This document shows positions 34,914 through 44,220 of a stretch of DNA of 64,000 nucleotides, in pieces. The notes under the pieces were generated by a model. The model saw only the letters and a list, made by a program, of their open reading frames with translations, did not search any database and was not told where the DNA came from. The stretch comes from Chelativorans sp. YIM 93263 (GTDB lineage Bacteria; Pseudomonadota; Alphaproteobacteria; Rhizobiales; Rhizobiaceae): positions 62,001 to 126,000 of the forward strand of contig NZ_JAKCWP010000001.1 in the NCBI RefSeq assembly GCF_028767125.1, given 5' to 3'. Position numbers and translations under genes: made by a program. How positions within the stretch are numbered: position 1 is the first letter of the stretch; each line of letters begins with the position of its first letter.

Positions 34914-35543
34914 ATGCCCGCAAAAGACGAGCATGGCCCGGTGGTCATTAAGAAATACGCCAATCGCCGGCTCTACAATACCGGCACCAGCACGTATGTA
35001 ACGTTGGAAGATCTGGCACAGATGGTCCGGCGCGGCGAGGAATTCGTCGTGCACGACGCGAAAACCGGCAACGATATTACCCACTCCATTCTGACACAGA
35101 TCATCTTCGAACTGGAAAACGACAAGAACGGGCAGAAGATGCTGCCCGAAGCGTTCCTGCGTCAGCTCATCGCGTTTTATGGCGACCAAATGCAGATGGT
35201 TCTGCCGAGCTTTCTGGAGCAGTCCATGCGCGTTTTCGCCAAGGAGCAGGAGCGCATGCGCGAACAGATGCACAAGGCTTTCGGCACATCATCGATGGAC
35301 GACATGATGCAGATCAGCGCGCCTATGAAATTGTTCGAGGAGCAGACACGGCGCAATCTCGAGCTGTTTCAGGACGCCATGCGCATGTTCACGGCGCCGC
35401 CCCGGACCAACGCCAATGGCGCCACGCAGGAACCCGAGCAAGGGCGCACCGAAAACGAGCCCGCCAATCAGAACGACCTTCAGGAGCTGCGCGAGCAGGT
35501 CGCCGCAATGCAGCGCAAGATTGATGCAATGACCAAGGGTTAG
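34914..35543 (+). CDS. phaR: Polyhydroxyalkanoate synthesis repressor PhaR
   Basis: 209 residues: the PhaR DNA-binding domain (about 8-70, VIKKYANRRLYNTGTSTYV), the PHB accumulation regulatory domain (about 75-130), then an Asn/Glu-rich linker and a short coiled coil at the C-terminus. PhaR binds PHB granules and represses phasin and pha genes. The start at 34914 is preceded by AGGGAG. It is divergent from phaA. Confidence 0.93.
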   Translation: MPAKDEHGPVVIKKYANRRLYNTGTSTYVTLEDLAQMVRRGEEFVVHDAKTGNDITHSILTQIIFELENDKNGQKMLPEAFLRQLIAFYGDQMQMVLPSFLEQSMRVFAKEQERMREQMHKAFGTSSMDDMMQISAPMKLFEEQTRRNLELFQDAMRMFTAPPRTNANGATQEPEQGRTENEPANQNDLQELREQVAAMQRKIDAMTKG

Positions 35544-35572
35544 CAGCGCTTTTGAGCCGGCGGGAAAACCGG

Positions 35573-35863
35573 CTATACGAATGCTGGCGCGATAGTCGTC
35601 CAGAGAAGCTGGCGCACGAAGAAGATAATCAGCAATACGATGATGGGCGAGATGTCGATACCTCCCATATCCGGCAGGAGATTGCGGATCGGACGCAGGG
35701 CGGGCTCCGTCACCCGGAACAGAAAGTCTCCGATCATACCCACGAATTGGTTGCGCGGGTTCACGACGTTGAACGCGTAGAGCCAGGAAAAAATCGCTGA
35801 AGCGATAATGAACCACCAGTAAATGCTAAGTGCCATGTCTATGGTGCGAAAAAGCGCGAGCAT
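35573..35863 (-). CDS. YggT family membrane protein
   Basis: 96 residues with two YGGT repeats: hydrophobic helix, then [34 protein letters not shown] and a second helix. Homologues in the division/osmotic-adaptation context (YlmG in plastids and Gram-positives) help membrane protein or nucleoid distribution. The bacterial role is not settled. GGGGAG precedes the ATG. Confidence 0.88.
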   Translation of the reverse strand: MLALFRTIDMALSIYWWFIIASAIFSWLYAFNVVNPRNQFVGMIGDFLFRVTEPALRPIRNLLPDMGGIDISPIIVLLIIFFVRQLLWTTIAPAFV

Positions 35864-35995
35864 GCCAGTCTCCCCAAATCTTCGCGACATGTAGCCACTG
35901 GCGCGCGGCACGGCAAGTCCCGAGCCTGTAACAGGTAAAGTGATGCTTGACAGTGACCGCCACCGCGACCTAAATGCGCGTCATTCCGGCGAAAC

Positions 35996-36071
35996 GGGGC
36001 TGTAGCTCAGATGGGAGAGCGCATCGTTCGCAATGATGAGGTCAGGGGTTCGATTCCCCTCAGCTCCACCA
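35996..36071 (+). tRNA. tRNA-Ala(CGC), CCA encoded
   Basis: 76 nt folding into a full cloverleaf: acceptor stem GGGGCTG with CAGCTCC, D stem GCTC/GAGC, anticodon stem CATCG/TGATG with loop TTCGCAA (anticodon CGC, codon GCG), T-arm GGGG-TTCGATT-CCCC, and encoded CCA. An AT-rich patch begins soon after its 3' end. Confidence 0.95.
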
Positions 36072-36440
36072 GCCGGGCCGGCAAAGCGTAGACCCGGCCA
36101 CACATACGGTTACCACATATCGGAGACATGGGTAACACTTCGACCCGAATGGATTGGAGAGGCTCCAGTCCGCACGTCCCATCGTCGAAATACCCTAATG
36201 GTGGCAGTGACGGCCTTCTTGGAAGGGGTGACGGAGTTCGGACCGTCCGCTAACCGGCGGTGGGCTGGCGCACGACGAAACAGACATTGTCGAGCGCTCC
36301 CGGTCAGGCTGGCCGATCGGCTCAGAGCCTGAACGGGAGCGGATAAATACTAGAAGACATGCTGGCACGTTTTGATAAGCAATCATTTGATGTAAAGGGC
36401 TACCTCGAACTATGAGGAAGCTCTTATAAAATCTCGCTCA
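36072..36440. other. 369-bp gap after the tRNA with a long inverted repeat
   Basis: No gene is visible. A 16-bp inverted repeat with one mismatch (36295-36310 and 36326-36341, 15-nt loop) lies in the middle. The segment around 36115-36145 (GGAGACATGGGTAACACT) resembles, from memory, the end of IS481-family insertion sequences. I see no transposase, so at most this is a remnant. Confidence 0.45.
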
Positions 36441-36908
36441 TTACACTTGCTTGATAATCCACACAAAACCGTCGTTGTTTACTTGGCTGGCATCACGAGG
36501 GCCCCATACGGCCGTGATTGCGCCAATCTGCCGAAACGTCAGATATTGAGCACGACCGAGACTGAGCAGGTGCCTGTCAACTCCGTCCCCGTCACGAAAA
36601 AAGTAGCTCGCTTCAGCACCCTTTTTCGCGATCGCATTAAAGCTGGGAGTCCGGTCGTCTGTGTGTATTTTTTCGCTCTCGTGCGTTAGAAATGCCCCGG
36701 TCTTTTTGTGGGTAAGACTGATTTCCTGGCCGATAGGAGGTATTCCCCTCAACTGCCAGATCACGTCAGGATTTTCTAAATCGTCGTGCAAAATACCGAT
36801 TATCGATGTTGTTTCTCCATCGGAAATACTGTTATTTGAGACTCCCAGGCAATGTCCTGAAGATTCATTTATAACCATTACATCAAAAGGTTCGGATATA
36901 TGAGCCAT
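36441..36908 (-). CDS. AT-rich orphan gene, possible beta-trefoil protein
   Basis: 155 residues, with no signal peptide or membrane segment. Base composition is clearly more AT-rich than neighbours. The sequence alternates short beta-strand patterns with recurring W-x-L/W-I-I and Gly-turn spacing (VIWQLRG, YLTFRQIGAITAVWG, GFVWIIKQV). This suggests a beta-trefoil (lectin- or fascin-like) fold, though I cannot name a family. The ATG at 36908 is preceded by GGAAGGG. It sits alone in a patch between the tRNA and holA and was probably acquired horizontally. Confidence 0.7.
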   Translation of the reverse strand: MAHISEPFDVMVINESSGHCLGVSNNSISDGETTSIIGILHDDLENPDVIWQLRGIPPIGQEISLTHKKTGAFLTHESEKIHTDDRTPSFNAIAKKGAEASYFFRDGDGVDRHLLSLGRAQYLTFRQIGAITAVWGPRDASQVNNDGFVWIIKQV

Positions 36909-37212
36909 AATGTACCCTTCCATATATAGAATATTTAATTACACGAGTACGTTATTTTACTTTTCAGATTATATTGAAATACGTTGATAATTACATGTAA
37001 TCAGAACTCCGGGTCACCGGCAGCTCAAGCTGGGCTCGCCCTCTTACGAACTGTGGATGGTGCAGCTTCCTGGCAGGGATGAACCGTGCTATGTGGCGTC
37101 GGAATATCGACTTGGTTCCGCCACCCCGATGTGTTGAACGAGGTTATTTTTGACCTGCTTGGCGAAGAGCTCCTCTCCGCCTGCACCACGCAAACTAACC
37201 GACTCTGATGTA
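36909..37212. other. 304-bp gap with an AT-rich to GC-rich junction
   Basis: Bases 36909-37005 are strongly AT-rich and would hold the promoter of the orphan gene. From about 37010 the composition returns to normal. One frame (about 37005-37134) stays open for about 43 codons (including SYELWMVQLPGRDEP) up to a TGA but has no start codon. It may be the cut tail of a lost gene. I cannot identify it. Confidence 0.4.
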
Positions 37213-38247
37213 ATGGCACAAAAGAAGGCCCATGAGGTTGATTCCTGGCTCGCTCGACCGGATCGCGACATTTTTCTCGTCCTGATCTACGGGCCGGATC
37301 GCGGTCTCGTCTCCGAGCGTGCCAGGAGCTTTGCGCAAAAAACGGGCCTGCCGCTGGACGATCCCTTTTCCGTCGTCAGAATCGATGCTGCCGAGACCGA
37401 TGAACCGGACCGGCTGCTGACCGAGGCTCGGACCGTACCAATGTTTGCCGACCGGCGGCTGGTCTGGGTGCGCGGTGCGGCCAATCAGCCGGCTGTCGTC
37501 GGGGCAATGAAATCTCTGCTCGCAGAACCGCCATCCGACTGCATACTGCTCATTGAGGCGGGTGATCTGAAGAAGGGGTCGGCGCTGCGCAGCGCCGTGG
37601 AGGGCGGCGCCGGCGCGATGGCACTGCCCTGCTACAGCGATGATGCGCGCAGCATTGATGCGGTGATCGATGACGTGCTTTCGAAGGAGAAGCTGACGAT
37701 CGGGCTGGAAGCCCGGCAGATCCTGAAGGCGAATCTGGGCGGCGACCGCCTGGCCTCGCGCAGCGAACTGGAAAAGCTCGCGCTTTATTGCTCTGGAAGC
37801 GGCGAGGTGACGGCCGAGGATGTGCGTGCGGCGATCGGCGATGCATCAGGCGTGAACATGGATACCGCGATCGACGCGGTGTTCTGTGGCCGCATCTCCG
37901 AGTTCGACACGCTGTTCTCACGCCATGTCGCCGGCGGCAATCCTGCATTTCTGGTTCTTTCAGCCGCCTTGAGGAACGTTCAGGCCATGCAGATCATGCG
38001 CGAACAGGTGGAGAGCGGCAAAACGCCGGCCGCCGCTGTCGCGTCGGCGCGTCCGCCGGTTTTCTTCGCGCGTCGGCGGGCGGTGGAGCAGGCTTTGCAA
38101 CGATGGACTCGCGCCAAGCTGCAGGCAGCAGGTGAGCGCCTGCAGGGTGCCATTTTGAAATCGCGCCAGCATCCTGCCATGGCCGTCTCTCTCAGCCGGC
38201 AGGCGCTTCTTGCCCTCGCCATAGAGGGGGCGCGGGCGGCGCGGTAA
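37213..38247 (+). CDS. holA: DNA polymerase III delta subunit
   Basis: 344 residues, beginning MAQKKAHEVDSWL as in Rhizobiales HolA. N-terminal domain with LIYGPDRGLVSERA (degenerate Walker A without Lys-Ser/Thr, as expected for delta) and the helical clamp-loader domains behind. Delta opens the sliding clamp during loading. The ATG at 37213 is preferred to one 63 bp upstream. HolA usually follows leuS and lptE in this order. Neither is present upstream. Confidence 0.9.
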   Translation: MAQKKAHEVDSWLARPDRDIFLVLIYGPDRGLVSERARSFAQKTGLPLDDPFSVVRIDAAETDEPDRLLTEARTVPMFADRRLVWVRGAANQPAVVGAMKSLLAEPPSDCILLIEAGDLKKGSALRSAVEGGAGAMALPCYSDDARSIDAVIDDVLSKEKLTIGLEARQILKANLGGDRLASRSELEKLALYCSGSGEVTAEDVRAAIGDASGVNMDTAIDAVFCGRISEFDTLFSRHVAGGNPAFLVLSAALRNVQAMQIMREQVESGKTPAAAVASARPPVFFARRRAVEQALQRWTRAKLQAAGERLQGAILKSRQHPAMAVSLSRQALLALAIEGARAAR

Positions 38248-38250
38248 CGC

Positions 38251-40869
38251 TCACAAATTTCTCAGCACTGGCGCCGCCTTGTGCCCCAGGACCCGCCAGG
38301 TGCCAATGAGCCCGAATCCGACCGTCAGTACGAGCGCGATCGCGACCGTCGAAAGCGCCACTTCCGGCAGGAAAGTCCAGGGCAGGGTCATGATGCGCGT
38401 GACCACGAACCATGCCGCCACACCGCCGGCAATGAGCGCGAATACGGCCGTAGCGAGACCGATCAGGAAATACTCGAGCGAAAAGGCGCGGATCAGCGTT
38501 CCCCGCGTGGCGCCCAGCGTCTTCAGCACGACGGCGTCGTGAATGCGGGCACGGTTGCCGGCCGCTAGTGCCCCGGAAAGCACTAGCACCGAGGCGATCA
38601 ACGCGACAGCCGCAGCCGCCCGGATGGCCGCGGCAAGCTGGCCGACGAGGTCATTCACGATTTCCAGTGCGTCTTTCACCCTTACCGTCGTGATGGTCGG
38701 AAAACTCCGGGTTACCGCATTCAGCAGGCGTGATTCGTCTGCCGGAGCCGCCTCCGGATCGGTCAGCGTTGCAAGCCAGGCGTGCGGTGCACCGGCGAAG
38801 GTGTTGGGCGAAAAGACCATGACGAAATTCATCGCCAGCGTCTCCCACTCCACCTGGCGGAAGCTCGCGATGCGGGCCGTCACTTCCCGGCCGAGCACAT
38901 TGACGGTCAGCGTGTCACCAAGCTCCAGGCCAAGCTCGCGTCCTTCCTCAGCCGTGAAGGAGACCAGCGGCTCGCCGTCATAATCGGGTGGCCACCATTC
39001 CCCTTCCGTAAGCGTGGAGTTCTCCGGCTGGTTTTGGGAATAGGTGATCCCGCGGTCGCCCCGCAGTACCCAGCCACCCTCCGGCGGGATATCCATATCC
39101 CGCACGTTGACGTCATTCAGCGCCGTTATGCGCCCGCGCAGCATCGGCACACGAATAAGTTTCCCTTCCGGTGCTTCCGTAGCCACGAGCTCGGTGAAAT
39201 TCCCGATCTCGTCGGATTGGATGTCGACGAAAAAGAAATTCGGCGCCACTTCCGGAAGATTACCTGAAATCTGCTGACGCAGATTGCCGTCGATCAGCGC
39301 CAGCGTTGCAAGCAGCGTAAGCCCGAGGCCGAGCGCAAGGACGACAGAGGGGGTCAGCGCGCCGGGACGATGAATATTCCCGATGGCAAGCCTGAGCGCG
39401 GTGGATCGCACGCGCGGCGCGTGCCGTGCCATCGCCTGCACCGCCCAGCCGACTGCCCGCAGCACCAGAAAGGCCGCGACCGCCGCGCCCACGAAAATGG
39501 CCGCAATCCGCCGTTCCTCGGAATAGAATATGGCCAGAAATGCAAGACCGGCGGCAATGACCGCCGCAGCAACGATATAGAACAGACGCGGCCAGCCCTT
39601 TCCGTTAACGCCGATCTCGCGGAACAGCGCGGTCGCCGGCACGTCCCGAGCGCGCCCGAGCGGCAGAAGCGCAAAGGCGAGTGTGGTCAGTACGCCGAAC
39701 AGGGCCGCCAACCCGAGCGCGCCGGGATAGATCCCCACATTGCTCGGCATGGGCAGAACGGATGCAAGCATCGCGCTTGCCCCAAATGGCATGAGAGCGC
39801 CGAGGACGAGACCTGCCGCGATGCCGACGAGCGCGATCACCAAGATCTGGATGAGATAAACCGTAACGACAAAGCCGCCGGAGGCGCCGAGGCTTTTGAA
39901 AGTGGCAATAACGGCGCGTTTGCCATCGAGATAGGCGCGTACGGCATTCGCCACGCCGACGCCGCCGACCACCAGCGCCGTCAGTCCGACAAGGGTGAGG
40001 AACTGGGAAAAGCGCTCGATGTTCGAGGCAAGCGCCGGGGCGGCATTGAACCGTGTGCGAATGCTCCAGCCGGCCTCCGGAAAGCGTTCACCTGCCTCCT
40101 CGCGCAATATGTTGATATCCGCTTCGCTCGTGCCTTCGTCGAGACGCAGCTTATAGACGTGCTCGACCATGCTGCCCGGCTGCACGAGGCTGGCCGCCTG
40201 CAAGCCGTCGAGCGAGATCATCAGCCGGGGGGCGAAACCGAAGCCCTCGGATATCGCATCCGGTTCGGTAACGAGCGCGGCCCGCAATTCGAAAGTTTGA
40301 TCCCCGAGCATCAGCCGATCGCCAATGGCAAGATCGAGCCGGTCCATCAGCAACGGCGCTGCGATCGCGCCATAAGCACCTTCCCTTAGACGGAAAAGAT
40401 CGCTGTGGGGAAGGGCGGGCTCGGTGACCAGTTCACCGAAGAGCGGATATCCCCCATCCACCGCCTTGGCCTCCACCAGCGCCTGGTCGGAACCGTCCGG
40501 CAGACGGGCCATGGAACGCATATTGGCGCTGACGGCCAACTCACCTAGACTCGAAAGCCAAGCCCTTTCATCCTCGTCCGCCTCGCGCTGATCAATCTCG
40601 AAGCGGATGTCAGCGCCGAGCAGTTCCTGTCCCTGTGTTTCCACCGCGCCGGTGATGGCGCGGGCGACGGAGTTCACGCCGCCGATGGCCGCAACACCGA
40701 GCGCGATGCAGGCGAGAAAGACGAAGAATCCGGAAAGACCGCCGCGCATTTCGCGCAGTGCAAAGCGAAAGGCGAGAACGGGTCCCGCACCACTTTGCCT
40801 CGTGCTTGGCTCTGCCTGGGAGAAGGAATTCGACTTATCCTCGGCGGTGGTGCCGTCGCTGCGGACCAT
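38251..40869 (-). CDS. FtsX-like ABC transporter permease (YbbP-type)
   Basis: 872 residues with ten likely membrane helices in the YbbP layout: helix 1 near the N-terminus (GFFVFLACIALGVAAIGG), a long periplasmic MacB-type region (about 60-235), two FtsX blocks and a second periplasmic region (about 540-730). It pairs with the ATPase encoded 5 bp upstream and with a divergent TesA-like esterase, as in the E. coli tesA-ybbA-ybbP locus. Probable role: lipid or envelope-linked export, inferred from the family. Confidence 0.88.
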   Translation of the reverse strand: MVRSDGTTAEDKSNSFSQAEPSTRQSGAGPVLAFRFALREMRGGLSGFFVFLACIALGVAAIGGVNSVARAITGAVETQGQELLGADIRFEIDQREADEDERAWLSSLGELAVSANMRSMARLPDGSDQALVEAKAVDGGYPLFGELVTEPALPHSDLFRLREGAYGAIAAPLLMDRLDLAIGDRLMLGDQTFELRAALVTEPDAISEGFGFAPRLMISLDGLQAASLVQPGSMVEHVYKLRLDEGTSEADINILREEAGERFPEAGWSIRTRFNAAPALASNIERFSQFLTLVGLTALVVGGVGVANAVRAYLDGKRAVIATFKSLGASGGFVVTVYLIQILVIALVGIAAGLVLGALMPFGASAMLASVLPMPSNVGIYPGALGLAALFGVLTTLAFALLPLGRARDVPATALFREIGVNGKGWPRLFYIVAAAVIAAGLAFLAIFYSEERRIAAIFVGAAVAAFLVLRAVGWAVQAMARHAPRVRSTALRLAIGNIHRPGALTPSVVLALGLGLTLLATLALIDGNLRQQISGNLPEVAPNFFFVDIQSDEIGNFTELVATEAPEGKLIRVPMLRGRITALNDVNVRDMDIPPEGGWVLRGDRGITYSQNQPENSTLTEGEWWPPDYDGEPLVSFTAEEGRELGLELGDTLTVNVLGREVTARIASFRQVEWETLAMNFVMVFSPNTFAGAPHAWLATLTDPEAAPADESRLLNAVTRSFPTITTVRVKDALEIVNDLVGQLAAAIRAAAAVALIASVLVLSGALAAGNRARIHDAVVLKTLGATRGTLIRAFSLEYFLIGLATAVFALIAGGVAAWFVVTRIMTLPWTFLPEVALSTVAIALVLTVGFGLIGTWRVLGHKAAPVLRNL

Positions 40870-40874
40870 GCGCC

Positions 40875-41573
40875 TCAACCCTCGACTACAGCATCGGCAA
40901 TAGGCGTTTCGATGCGCCCTGAGCGCATCGCCACCTGCCGATCGCAGCGGGTTGCAAGGGAAAGGTCATGCGTAACCAGCACCAGTGTGGTCCCCCGCTC
41001 ACGCGCCTTGGAGAAAAGAAGATCAGCGATCTGTCGTCCGGTGGCCTGGTCCAGATTGCCGGTCGGCTCGTCGGCGATCATGATCGCCGGGTCCGGCGCC
41101 AGCGAGCGGGCGATTGCCACCCGCTGTTGCTCGCCACCGGAAAGCTCGCCGGGATAGTGCGTCAAACGGTCTTTCAGGCCGACCGCATCGAGTTCCTTCC
41201 GTGCGACCGCGAAAGGATCGTCATGGCCGGTGAGCTCGAGCGGCACGGCGACGTTTTCCAGCGCCGTCATATTCGGAATGAGATGAAACGACTGGAAGAC
41301 AATGCCGATCATGCGGCCGCGAAAAGCGGCAACGGCATCTTCGCCGAGCTGGTCGATGCGCTCCCCCGCGACGCGCACCGCGCCACTGTCAACCCGTTCG
41401 AGCCCGGCGATCACCATCAGGAGGGTGGATTTGCCAGACCCGGACGGGCCGACAATGGCCGTGGAATGGCCATGTTCGACCCTCAAACTGACATTCTTGA
41501 GCACATCTACGGAAGAAGGGCCTTCGCCAAGGCGCAGAGATACATTCTCGAGATCGATCACGGGTGTGGTCAC
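40875..41573 (-). CDS. ABC transporter ATP-binding protein (YbbA-type)
   Basis: 232 residues with Walker A GPSGSGKST, signature LSGGEQQRVAIARSL, Walker B MIADEPTGNLD: the LolD/MacB class. Starts at GTG. It is 5 bp from the permease start and 63 bp from the divergent tesA gene. Confidence 0.9.
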   Translation of the reverse strand: MTTPVIDLENVSLRLGEGPSSVDVLKNVSLRVEHGHSTAIVGPSGSGKSTLLMVIAGLERVDSGAVRVAGERIDQLGEDAVAAFRGRMIGIVFQSFHLIPNMTALENVAVPLELTGHDDPFAVARKELDAVGLKDRLTHYPGELSGGEQQRVAIARSLAPDPAIMIADEPTGNLDQATGRQIADLLFSKARERGTTLVLVTHDLSLATRCDRQVAMRSGRIETPIADAVVEG

Positions 41574-41636
41574 GGGCGGGGCGTCCTATATGTGAAATAT
41601 TGCGGGCGCGGTTCTGGCACATATGGGTGGCATTTA

Positions 41637-42317
41637 ATGGCAATCAAATTCTTCAGCAATTTTCGAGGCGTTATTTCCTCCCTCACGAAAATGTCATCTG
41701 CACCGCTTGCGGGTCTCCTGCTCCTTATGGCCGCGCCGGCTACTTTTGCCGAGCCGCACAATATCGTCGGCTTTGGCGACAGTCTGATGGCCGGATATCA
41801 GCTCGCGCCGGGAGAGGGCTTCCCGGAGCAGCTCGAAGAGGCGCTCCGCGCCGAAGGCCATGAGGTTTCAGTGGTCAATGCCGGTGTCTCGGGTGACACA
41901 ACAAGCGGCGGATTGTCGCGGCTGGACTGGTCGGTTCCGGAGGATACGGACCTCGTCATCCTTGAACTCGGCGCCAATGACATGCTGCGCGGTCTTTCCC
42001 CCGTCGAGACGGAAAAGAACCTCGATGCGATGCTTGCCCGGCTGGAAGAACGCGGGATCGACGTGCTGCTGGTGGGCATCTATGCCGCACCCAACATGGG
42101 TTCGGATTACCAGAAAGAATTCAACGCGATTTATCCCCGGCTTGCCGAGAAACACGACGTCCCGCTCGTGCCATTCTTTCTGGATGGCGTGATGGGCGAT
42201 TCCTCGCTGCTGCTGGACGACGGCATGCACCCCAATGCAGAAGGAGTTCAGATCATGGTCGAAAATGTTCTGCCCGCCCTGGAGCCGCTTCTAGAAGGGG
42301 AAAAGGCCGACATGTAA
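41637..42317 (+). CDS. tesA: SGNH esterase/lysophospholipase TesA-like
   Basis: 226 residues with a signal peptide (hydrophobic 20-36, cut after TFA) and the GDSL blocks: catalytic Ser in GFGDSLMAG, Gly in VNAGVSGDTTSGG, Asn in ELGANDMLRG and the Asp/His pair DDGMHPN. E. coli TesA is a periplasmic thioesterase/lysophospholipase I. The frame is open further upstream through the ybbA gene, but the signal peptide fixes the start. Confidence 0.92.
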   Translation: MAIKFFSNFRGVISSLTKMSSAPLAGLLLLMAAPATFAEPHNIVGFGDSLMAGYQLAPGEGFPEQLEEALRAEGHEVSVVNAGVSGDTTSGGLSRLDWSVPEDTDLVILELGANDMLRGLSPVETEKNLDAMLARLEERGIDVLLVGIYAAPNMGSDYQKEFNAIYPRLAEKHDVPLVPFFLDGVMGDSSLLLDDGMHPNAEGVQIMVENVLPALEPLLEGEKADM

Positions 42318-42399
42318 GCGCTCGACAGGAGAAAGCGCTTGCCCCACTCAGCAATCGATGATTCGCTGCTTCTTAAGATAGCGATTCGAGGAGGTTGCC

Positions 42400-42996
42400 A
42401 TGCCGCGACTTTTCACCGCCCTCGAGATTCCGCGCGATGCAGCCCTGTCGCTCTCGCTTCTGCGCGGTGGCCTACCGGGAGCCCGGTGGGTCGATGTCGA
42501 AAACTATCATCTCACACTGCGCTTCATCGGTGACATCGAAGGCCATGTGGCCGACGAGGTCGCCAACGCGCTTGACCGGGTCCGCCGCCCCTCCTTTTCC
42601 CTGACGCTCTCCGGCGTCGGTGCCTTTGGCCAGAAGAAGCCGCATGCGGTCTGGGCCGGCGTTGCGGCATCTCCGGACCTCTATGCGCTTCAAGGCGAGA
42701 TCGAGCGTATTTGCCAGCGGCTGGGACTTCCCGCGGATCCGCGCAAATTCACCCCGCATGTGACGCTGGCCCGCCTCAAGAACGCCTCCCCGCGCGATGT
42801 TGCGTCCTATCTCTCAGCGCGCGGTAACTTCGCCACTGCACCCTTCCGGGTGAACCGGTTTGTGCTGATGTCGGCGCGGGAATCCACCGGCGGCGGTCCC
42901 TATGTGGTCGAGGAGGTGTGGCCACTGCTGAGTGCAGAATCATCGCGCTCGGAAAGTCGCGTGGCGAGCGCCTCGCAGGCTTCGCGGATCGTCTGA
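42400..42996 (+). CDS. thpR: RNA 2',3'-cyclic phosphodiesterase (2H family)
   Basis: 198 residues with the two catalytic His-x-Thr motifs (YHLTLRFIG near 40-48 and PHVTLARL near 124-131). Opens 2',3'-cyclic phosphate RNA ends; formerly called 2'-5' RNA ligase. Its last 97 bp overlap, tail to tail, the end of the broken phosphatase gene. A GAGGAGG site precedes the ATG. Confidence 0.9.
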   Translation: MPRLFTALEIPRDAALSLSLLRGGLPGARWVDVENYHLTLRFIGDIEGHVADEVANALDRVRRPSFSLTLSGVGAFGQKKPHAVWAGVAASPDLYALQGEIERICQRLGLPADPRKFTPHVTLARLKNASPRDVASYLSARGNFATAPFRVNRFVLMSARESTGGGPYVVEEVWPLLSAESSRSESRVASASQASRIV

Positions 42997-43420
42997 CAAA
43001 CGGCCGCGAAACGCTCCTCGCTGCCATAGTAGGGATCAAGCACTTCCTCGTCCTGCCCCAGCGCGTGGTGGAGAAAGAGATGTATGCGCCCGTGCGCGCC
43101 CTCAGGCGCTTTTTGCCGCAAGGCGCGCACATTGGCGCGATCCATTCCGAAAATGCGATCGAACCGGGAGAAGTCCTGCGATTTGACCTGACGCGCGCGC
43201 TGGCCGGAAATGTCGACACCGCAATCCCGCGCCACGGCGACCGAGCGCGAATCGGGCGGAGAGCCGATGTGCCAGGAGCCGATTGCCGCCGATTCGACAT
43301 GGATTTCGATTGGAGCCCGCGCTCGGCAATAACGCTGCGATAGATGCCTTCTGCAAGCGGCGAGCGGCAGATATTGCCGAGGCAGACGAAAAGAATGGCC
43401 GTACGGGGCTGTGCTGTCAT
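42900..43420 (-). pseudogene. Low-molecular-weight protein-tyrosine phosphatase with a frameshift
   Basis: The N-terminal half is intact ([20 protein letters not shown], with the P-loop C-x5-R-S) in one frame as far as about 43325. The rest (HVESAAIGSWHIG, DISGQRARQV, FDRIFGMDRANVRAL, DPYYG with the catalytic Asp) continues in another frame to 42900. One missing base near 43322-43330 would join them into about 172 residues. Alternatively a sequencing error could explain it. Normally such phosphatases act on tyrosine-phosphorylated proteins or arsenate. Its 3' end overlaps thpR. Confidence 0.85.
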
Positions 43421-43472
43421 GCCGAGAACGTTATCCTTGTTGTCGGTGCCAATTGATATCATGGAGCATTCG

Positions 43473-43769
43473 ATGCCAACGCAAAAACTGGACAAACCGG
43501 AGATCGAAAAGGAACTTGCGGAGCTTCAGGGTTGGTCGGCTTCCGAGGACGGCACGGCAATCCGCCGGCGCTTCACCTTCGCCAATTTCAGCGAGGCTTT
43601 CGGGTTCATGGCGCGCGTGGCCCTGGCCGCGGAGAAGATGGGCCATCACCCCGACTGGTCGAATGTCTACAAGACCGTGGACATCTCGCTTTCTACCCAT
43701 GATGCCGGCGGCCTGACGGAGCTCGATCTCAAACTGGCGAGAAAGATCGATAAGCTGGCCGGCTCTTGA
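43473..43769 (+). CDS. phhB: 4a-hydroxytetrahydrobiopterin dehydratase
   Basis: 98 residues with the pterin-4a-carbinolamine dehydratase motif ([22 protein letters not shown], containing the catalytic His pair). Recycles the pterin cofactor of aromatic amino acid hydroxylases. No such hydroxylase lies nearby. The ATG at 43473 has GGAG 8 bp upstream; an alternative ATG lies 12 bp earlier. Confidence 0.9.
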   Translation: MPTQKLDKPEIEKELAELQGWSASEDGTAIRRRFTFANFSEAFGFMARVALAAEKMGHHPDWSNVYKTVDISLSTHDAGGLTELDLKLARKIDKLAGS

Positions 43770-43848
43770 GACCGATCACCGAGTTTGCATTTCCGCTGGC
43801 ACTTACCCAAATACCAAGAGCCTAACAGCCTCCAGGTAAGGTGCAGCT

Positions 43849-44220
43849 ATGGACGATGTAAAGATAGGCGAAATCCTGCGTCCGGCCGGCGAACGTGAAA
43901 ATTCCCGCCGGGAAGAGCGCGTTCGGCACAGATTCTGGCACACAGTCAGGAGAGCAGCCGGCCGTATCCCCTTCATGGAAGAGCTCGTGGCCGCCTATTA
44001 TTGCGCGCTCGACCACGAGACGCCGACGCGCGTACGCGGCATCCTTCTAGCGGCGCTCTTCTATTTCGTCCTGCCACTCGATATGATCCCCGATTTCCTG
44101 GCCGTATTCGGCTTCACGGACGACGTGGCGGTGCTTGCCGCCGCACTCGGTGCGGTAAGACCGCACATAAAGCCGCGGCATTTCGATGCCGCCCGCCATG
44201 CGCTCGGCAGTGAGGAATGA
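43849..44220 (+). CDS. YkvA family (DUF1232) protein
   Basis: 123 residues with the DUF1232 core (about 60-95): ALFYFVLPLDMIPDFLAVFGFTDDVAVLAAA. The family is membrane-associated, of unknown function. Upstream are helices with MEELVAAYYCALD. Confidence 0.88.
   Translation: MDDVKIGEILRPAGERENSRREERVRHRFWHTVRRAAGRIPFMEELVAAYYCALDHETPTRVRGILLAALFYFVLPLDMIPDFLAVFGFTDDVAVLAAALGAVRPHIKPRHFDAARHALGSEE

Noticed and set aside
36115-36145. Intact IS481 element
   Set aside because: Only a short end-like string recalled from memory; no transposase frame within the gap.
40968-41636. Extended N-terminus of TesA
   Set aside because: It is the antisense of ybbA, and a clear signal peptide starts at 41637.
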